A DNA stretch of 10,458 nucleotides from JBBQKG01 sp038326655 (GTDB lineage Bacteria > Actinomycetota > Thermoleophilia > Solirubrobacterales > JBBDJG01), in NCBI GenBank assembly GCA_038326655.1, contig JBBQKG010000041.1, forward strand, positions 1-10,458, written 5' to 3'. The notes under the pieces were generated by a model that was not told where the DNA came from, made no database searches, and worked only from the letters and a program-made list of their open reading frames with translations. The stretch's first letter is position 1. Every line of letters starts with the position of its first letter. The position numbers and the translations under genes were made by a program. Below, one piece after another: positions 7,716 through 10,458 of the stretch.

Positions 7716-8363
7716 TCAGGACCCTCCGGCGGCAAGCTCGGTCAGGAACGGGTTCGTGCGGCGCTCGGCGCCGAGGCTCGTGATCCCCATGTGGCCCGGA
7801 TGGACCGTCGTGTCCTCGGGCAGCGAGTCGACCAGCGTCCCGATCGACCCGAGCAGCGTGTTCCAGTCACCGCCCGGAAGGTCCACCCGTCCCACCGATC
7901 CCTGGAACAGGACGTCGCCTGAGAAGATCGCCCGCTCTTCGGGGATCGAAAAGGTGAGATGGCCGGGGCTGTGACCGGGCGTGAAGAGCACGTCGATCTC
8001 GAAGTCCGCGAGCTCGAGCTTCTCCCCTCCCTTGAGGGTGTGCTCGGCTTCCCAGCTCTCGTACGGACCGAAGCCGGGGAACGGCACGTAGCTCATGATG
8101 TCCGCCAGCACCGGGCGCTCGATCGCGCTGACGTAGACGGGAGCACCCGTGGCCTCCGCGACAGGTGCGACAGCGCCGATGTGGTCGAAGTGGCAGTGGG
8201 TGACGAGGATCGCCTCGACCTCCAGGCCGAGCTCGTCGACCGCGCCGAGGATCGTGGGCGCCTCCTCGCCCGGGTCCACGATCAGCGCGCTCTGGGCGCC
8301 GTCCCGGCGCAGCACGAAGCAGTTCTCCTGCACAGGGCCGACCGTGAACATGCGCACGTCCAT
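7716..8363 (-). CDS. MBL-fold hydrolase of the YcbL / glyoxalase II-like family
   Basis: A 215-residue metallo-beta-lactamase-fold enzyme, the same length as E. coli YcbL and with a closely similar layout. Metal-site residues are intact: THCHFDH (H56, H58, D60, H61), GHSPGH (H131), FSGD (D150) and HPGH (H191). The stretch GSVGRVDLPGGDW (155-167) and the C-terminal GHMGITSLGAERRTNPFL are the family signature. Members bind two metal ions and hydrolyse thioesters such as S-lactoylglutathione or related thiol adducts; actinobacteria usually use other thiols, so the substrate here is open. Start ATG 8363 is supported by homology beginning at once; a second ATG at residue 5 is also possible. No signal peptide, so cytoplasmic. 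A hydrolase of this family next to hisS recurs in many bacteria (recalled, not checked). It lies 12 bases after the small membrane protein gene. Confidence 0.93.
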   Translation of the reverse strand: MDVRMFTVGPVQENCFVLRRDGAQSALIVDPGEEAPTILGAVDELGLEVEAILVTHCHFDHIGAVAPVAEATGAPVYVSAIERPVLADIMSYVPFPGFGPYESWEAEHTLKGGEKLELADFEIDVLFTPGHSPGHLTFSIPEERAIFSGDVLFQGSVGRVDLPGGDWNTLLGSIGTLVDSLPEDTTVHPGHMGITSLGAERRTNPFLTELAAGGS

Positions 8364-8375
8364 GGACGGGTGAGT

Positions 8376-8750
8376 CTAGTCAGCGTCCTGGCCGCGGCCC
8401 TGCTCGCGCGCCCGGCGGCGCATGCGGTTGCGGTAGAGCAGCGTGTCCGTGAGGTGGAAGGCAGGCACGTAGAGCAACGCGGCGAGCAGCGCCAGCGGGA
8501 TCGCCGCGGCGGGGTTGGCCTTGAAGGCGATCACGAGCAGTGCGAAGAGCGCCAGCGCGGCGATCGCGCCGCGCTGGAATGCGGCCTTCCACGTCGGCAG
8601 GCGGCTGAGGCGTTCCTGGCGACGCTGCTCCGCGGTCATTTTTGCATCCGTGCGTGACCGCGGCCGCCCGCCGCCGCGCCCGCGCGGCCGGACAGTGCCG
8701 GCCTGCGTGCCGCGGTGCTTTCGCCGGCGGGTCTGCCTGGCCCTAGCCAC
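8376..8750 (-). CDS. Small Arg-rich two-helix membrane protein, function unknown
   Basis: A 124-residue protein that I do not recognise. Residues 1-50 are highly basic and low in complexity (RRRKHRGT, RPRGRGGGRPRSR), probably disordered. Two hydrophobic helices follow (about 58-76, AIAALALFALLVIAF, and about 80-98, PAAAIPLALLAALLYVPAF), then a basic tail (YRNRMRRRAREQ). The charge pattern predicts both ends in the cytoplasm and a tight periplasmic turn. The GTG start at 8750 overlaps the last 8 bases of the formiminotransferase gene, indicating translational coupling; an internal ATG at residue 38 (about 8639) would remove most of the basic tail and cannot be ruled out. Its place between metabolic and tRNA synthetase genes gives no firm functional clue. 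Confidence 0.75.
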   Translation of the reverse strand: MARARQTRRRKHRGTQAGTVRPRGRGGGRPRSRTDAKMTAEQRRQERLSRLPTWKAAFQRGAIAALALFALLVIAFKANPAAAIPLALLAALLYVPAFHLTDTLLYRNRMRRRAREQGRGQDAD

Positions 8751-9705
8751 GAAGCGAGGTTATTCGCTTCTCGAGGACGTGTGCTCGCTCGTCGAAGCCC
8801 CGCAGCTCGAGGTCGTCGGGAAAGCCCTCGATCGCGGCCGCCGGCGCGAGTCCCACGAGCTCGGCCGCGGCGATCTGCGCGTGGTGGCGCAATGCCGCCG
8901 CACGTGCGAGCCTGACGAGATCGGCAAGTGGCACCGTGAACGGATCGTGCACGTTCAGCGAGACCTGCGCGATGCCCGCCCGCTCGAGCAGCACGCCGAT
9001 CGCGCGCACGCCGGCGGGCCCCCCGCCGGACTCGCGCAGCTCGGCTGCGATCGCCTTTGCCGTCGCAAGGTCGGGCTCGGCAAGCTGGAGGTTGAAGGCG
9101 ACCAGCGGCGCCCGCGCGCTGACCAGCGTGGCGCCGGCGGTCGGATGGGGCCTGCGCGGCCCGAAGTCGGGCTCCAGCTCGCCGGCCAGCATCCGCTCCT
9201 CGAGGCCTCCGATGCCGCCTTCGCGGAAGTTGGCCCGCTCGCGCCGGTCGGGCTCCGTCGCGAGCGCGCCGTAGAGGAAGACCGGCAGGTCGAGCTCTCC
9301 CGCCAGGCGATTCGCCACGGCGAGCGCCTCGCTCTCGGCCAGCGCGCGGTCCGCGGACCGCAGGTAGACGACCGGCGCGACGTCCAGCGCACCGATGCAG
9401 GGGTGCGCCCCCTCGTGGGTGCGCATGTCGATCTGCGCGATCGCCTGCCGGGCGCCCGCGAGCAGTCCGTCGGCGAGCGCCCGCGGCTCGCCCACGAGCG
9501 TGAACACACTGCGGTTGTGGTCGGAGTCCGCGTGGGTGTCGAGCAGCTGCGTGCCCGGCACGGTGAGCGCCCGCGCGAGCGCGGCGACCACCTCCCGGCT
9601 TCTTCCCTCGCTGATGTTGGGAACCGACTCCAGCAGAGCCGGCCGATTATCCCTACTCGGCCAGGCCGACCTCGGCGAGCGCCGCACTGCGGTTCGTGAA
9701 GACAC
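8743..9705 (-). CDS. Glutamate formiminotransferase, single-domain
   Basis: Transfers the formimino group of N-formimino-glutamate to tetrahydrofolate at the end of one histidine degradation route. The family signature is clear: ESVPNISEGR (26-35), ADSDHNRSVFTLVG (59-72), MRTHEGAHPCIGALDVAP (94-111), PDFGPRRPHPTAGAT (179-193), LVAFNLQL (201-208), RESGGGPAGVRAIG (224-237), AQVSLNVHD (246-254) and AELVGLAP (281-288). His101 sits at the HEGAHP motif of the active-site region. It is about 300 residues of formiminotransferase only, with no cyclodeaminase domain. The start is uncertain: the GTG at 9705 is the upstream limit (GGTGG five bases before it) but puts 53 bases inside the preceding gene, and homology starts only at about residue 24 (9636), where the codons are CTG CTG. 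No ATG, GTG or TTG lies between residue 7 and that point. The gene overlaps the next one by 8 bases. Confidence 0.93.
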   Translation of the reverse strand: MSSRTAVRRSPRSAWPSRDNRPALLESVPNISEGRSREVVAALARALTVPGTQLLDTHADSDHNRSVFTLVGEPRALADGLLAGARQAIAQIDMRTHEGAHPCIGALDVAPVVYLRSADRALAESEALAVANRLAGELDLPVFLYGALATEPDRRERANFREGGIGGLEERMLAGELEPDFGPRRPHPTAGATLVSARAPLVAFNLQLAEPDLATAKAIAAELRESGGGPAGVRAIGVLLERAGIAQVSLNVHDPFTVPLADLVRLARAAALRHHAQIAAAELVGLAPAAAIEGFPDDLELRGFDERAHVLEKRITSLRG

Positions 9706-10057
9706 GGATCCACCGGATGCGGTTGTCGCCGATGCGCATCACCCACTGGGTTGGGGAATCCTGGATGTAACCGCCCTCTCCCCTCCCCCACACACGTCCG
9801 AGCACCAGCACGGCGTCCTCGCCCACCGCGCGAAACTCGCGCGGCATTACCTCGAGCTCGATCCACACGCGTGCTACGTCGGCGTAGTACTTCTCCATGC
9901 CGGCGTGGCCCCGGTACGGCTGCCCGTCGTTGGCGATCTCAGCGGTCGGAGCGATGAACTCCACCTCTTCGTGGACGAGCGCAAACGCGCTGGCGAGGTC
10001 GCGCCGGTTGAACGCGTCGAAAAGCTGGCTCACCAGCTCCGTGTGGCTCAGTTCCAA
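9653..10057 (-). CDS. SnoaL / NTF2-like small protein
   Basis: A 134-residue protein with the pattern of the SnoaL-like NTF2 cone fold: an N-terminal helix (HTELVSQLFDAFNRRDLAS, 5-23) followed by HEEVEFIAPT, the loop PYRGHAGMEKYYADV (47-61) and alternating strands (AVLVLGRVWGRG, TQWVMRIGDNRIRWIRVF) to the end. The fold serves as a ligand pocket or small enzyme (cyclases, isomerases, dehydratases); the substrate cannot be read from sequence. Start is TTG at 10057, supported by GGAAGG four bases upstream and by the helix starting just after; no ATG or GTG lies upstream in frame nearby. It is the first gene of the minus-strand run and its 3' end overlaps the upstream start candidate of the formiminotransferase. 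Confidence 0.85.
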   Translation of the reverse strand: MELSHTELVSQLFDAFNRRDLASAFALVHEEVEFIAPTAEIANDGQPYRGHAGMEKYYADVARVWIELEVMPREFRAVGEDAVLVLGRVWGRGEGGYIQDSPTQWVMRIGDNRIRWIRVFTNRSAALAEVGLAE

Positions 10058-10111
10058 GATGCCTTCCGCCAGCGCGCTGACGGTCCCGTCTCCCCTGCGA
10101 CACGGGTCTCG

Positions 10112-10140
10112 ATACGACGATTTTGCTTTGGATTCGGCAA
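10112..10140 (-). promoter_or_regulatory. Candidate promoter for the SnoaL-like gene and operon
   Basis: On the minus strand TTGCCG (10140-10135) and TCGTAT (10117-10112) are separated by 17 bases, in one of the most AT-rich stretches of the window and about 55 bases before the TTG start. The -35 matches the consensus in 4 of 6 bases, the -10 in only 3 of 6 and without the usual A at position 2, so this is a weak call based mostly on position. Confidence 0.3.
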
Positions 10141-10255
10141 TCCCGGCTCAACTCTTATGGCCGGGCAGCTCGGGCCACGTGAACGGATCAGGCGGGTCTC
10201 TCGGGCCCGTCAGGATCCTACACCCGGCCCGCGCACAGGAGACCGCGCGGCAGCG

Positions 10256-10283
10256 TGGCGAAAGACCTGCCCACTGCTAGATT
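10256..10283 (+). promoter_or_regulatory. Candidate tRNA promoter
   Basis: TAGATT (10278-10283) matches TATAAT at 4 of 6 positions and ends 11 bases before the tRNA, a suitable distance for a transcript with a short leader. The hexamer 16 bases upstream, TGGCGA (10256-10261), is a poor -35 (3 of 6). Confidence 0.35.
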
Positions 10284-10294
10284 GAGCCTCCCTC

Positions 10295-10368
10295 GCCGGA
10301 GTAGCTCAGTCGGTTAGAGCAGCGGAATCATAATCCGCGTGTCGGGGGTTCGAGTCCCTCCTCCGGCA
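10295..10368 (+). tRNA. tRNA-Met (anticodon CAU), elongator type
   Basis: A full 74-base cloverleaf. The acceptor stem pairs GCCGGAG (10295-10301) with CTCCGGC (10361-10367), and discriminator A is at 10368. The D stem GCTC/GAGC is intact. The anticodon stem GCGGA/TCCGC encloses the loop ATCATAA, so the anticodon is CAT at 10329-10331. The T stem GGGGG/CCCTC has one G-T pair and the T loop is TTCGAGT. The 3' CCA is not encoded. The paired first base (G1-C72) excludes the initiator tRNA, which has an unpaired C1. Elongator Met is the most likely identity; an Ile tRNA read through lysidine also has the CAU anticodon and is not formally excluded. It is divergent from the minus-strand operon. Confidence 0.95.
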
Positions 10369-10458
10369 TCCGCGCGGATCCACGTTGAGGCTGCGTTTTC
10401 CCGCGCTAAGCCGATTCGGGTCCACGTCCCATTCCGGGCAATCGCGGGTATGTCCTGA
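10369..10458. other. 90 bases after the tRNA, nothing recognisable
   Basis: Between the tRNA and the right edge I see no terminator hairpin with a T-tract, no second tRNA and no gene start with a ribosome-binding site. Integrases often use tRNA 3' ends as attachment sites, but no repeat of the tRNA end or integrase is visible here. Confidence 0.5.

Larger units (their letters stand above)
10058..10294. other. Divergent intergenic region, no gene seen
   Basis: A 237-base region between the minus-strand operon and the plus-strand tRNA gene. It must hold both promoters. A 6-bp inverted repeat with a 12-base spacer (10142-10147 and 10160-10165) is present but too small to call an operator. I see no open frame with convincing codon use, and no riboswitch-like structure. 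Confidence 0.6.

Noticed and set aside
10142..10165. Inverted repeat CCCGGC / GCCGGG as terminator or operator
   Set aside because: Only 6 bp with a 12-base spacer and no T-tract; expected by chance in DNA this rich in G and C.
10295..10458. tRNA as an integration site for a mobile element
   Set aside because: No integrase, no direct repeat of the tRNA 3' end and no change of composition are visible in the 90 bases that follow.

Overview
The window is very GC-rich bacterial DNA. It holds nine protein genes, all on the minus strand and tightly packed, and one tRNA gene on the plus strand at the right end. The third-position GC bias, GTG/TTG starts, weak Shine-Dalgarno sites and protein style (a YcbL-type hydrolase ending in GHMGITSLGAER, an IscU-like/MnmA fusion, an anchored thioredoxin-like protein) suggest an actinobacterium, most likely of the Thermoleophilia (Solirubrobacterales or Gaiellales relatives). 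That placement is inferred from style, not from a marker gene.

Layout, in the direction of transcription (right to left). A SnoaL/NTF2-like protein (10057-9653) overlaps a glutamate formiminotransferase (9705-8743). That gene overlaps by 8 bases a small arginine-rich membrane protein (8750-8376). Then come a glyoxalase II-like metallo-beta-lactamase-fold hydrolase (8363-7716), HisRS (7689-6394) and AspRS (6390-4600, 3 bases after HisRS). After a 169-base gap the second group begins: a membrane-anchored thioredoxin-like protein without a CxxC (4430-3798), an IscU-like/MnmA fusion (3770-2334) and AlaRS (2323 to beyond the left edge, lacking its C-terminal domain here). A tRNA with anticodon CAU (10295-10368) is divergent, separated by 237 bases without a gene.

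The core theme is translation: three class II aminoacyl-tRNA synthetases, a tRNA-U34 thiolase and a tRNA. The AspRS carries the His of non-discriminating enzymes, which predicts that Asn-tRNA is made by the amidotransferase route. The most unusual protein is MnmA. It carries an IscU-like N-terminal domain that has lost one of the three cluster cysteines, while its thiolase part has a CxxC...C triad like that of Fe-S-dependent MnmA enzymes. No mobile element, CRISPR array, phage gene or defence system is visible. Long plus-strand reading frames across the synthetase genes are antisense shadows caused by the GC bias.
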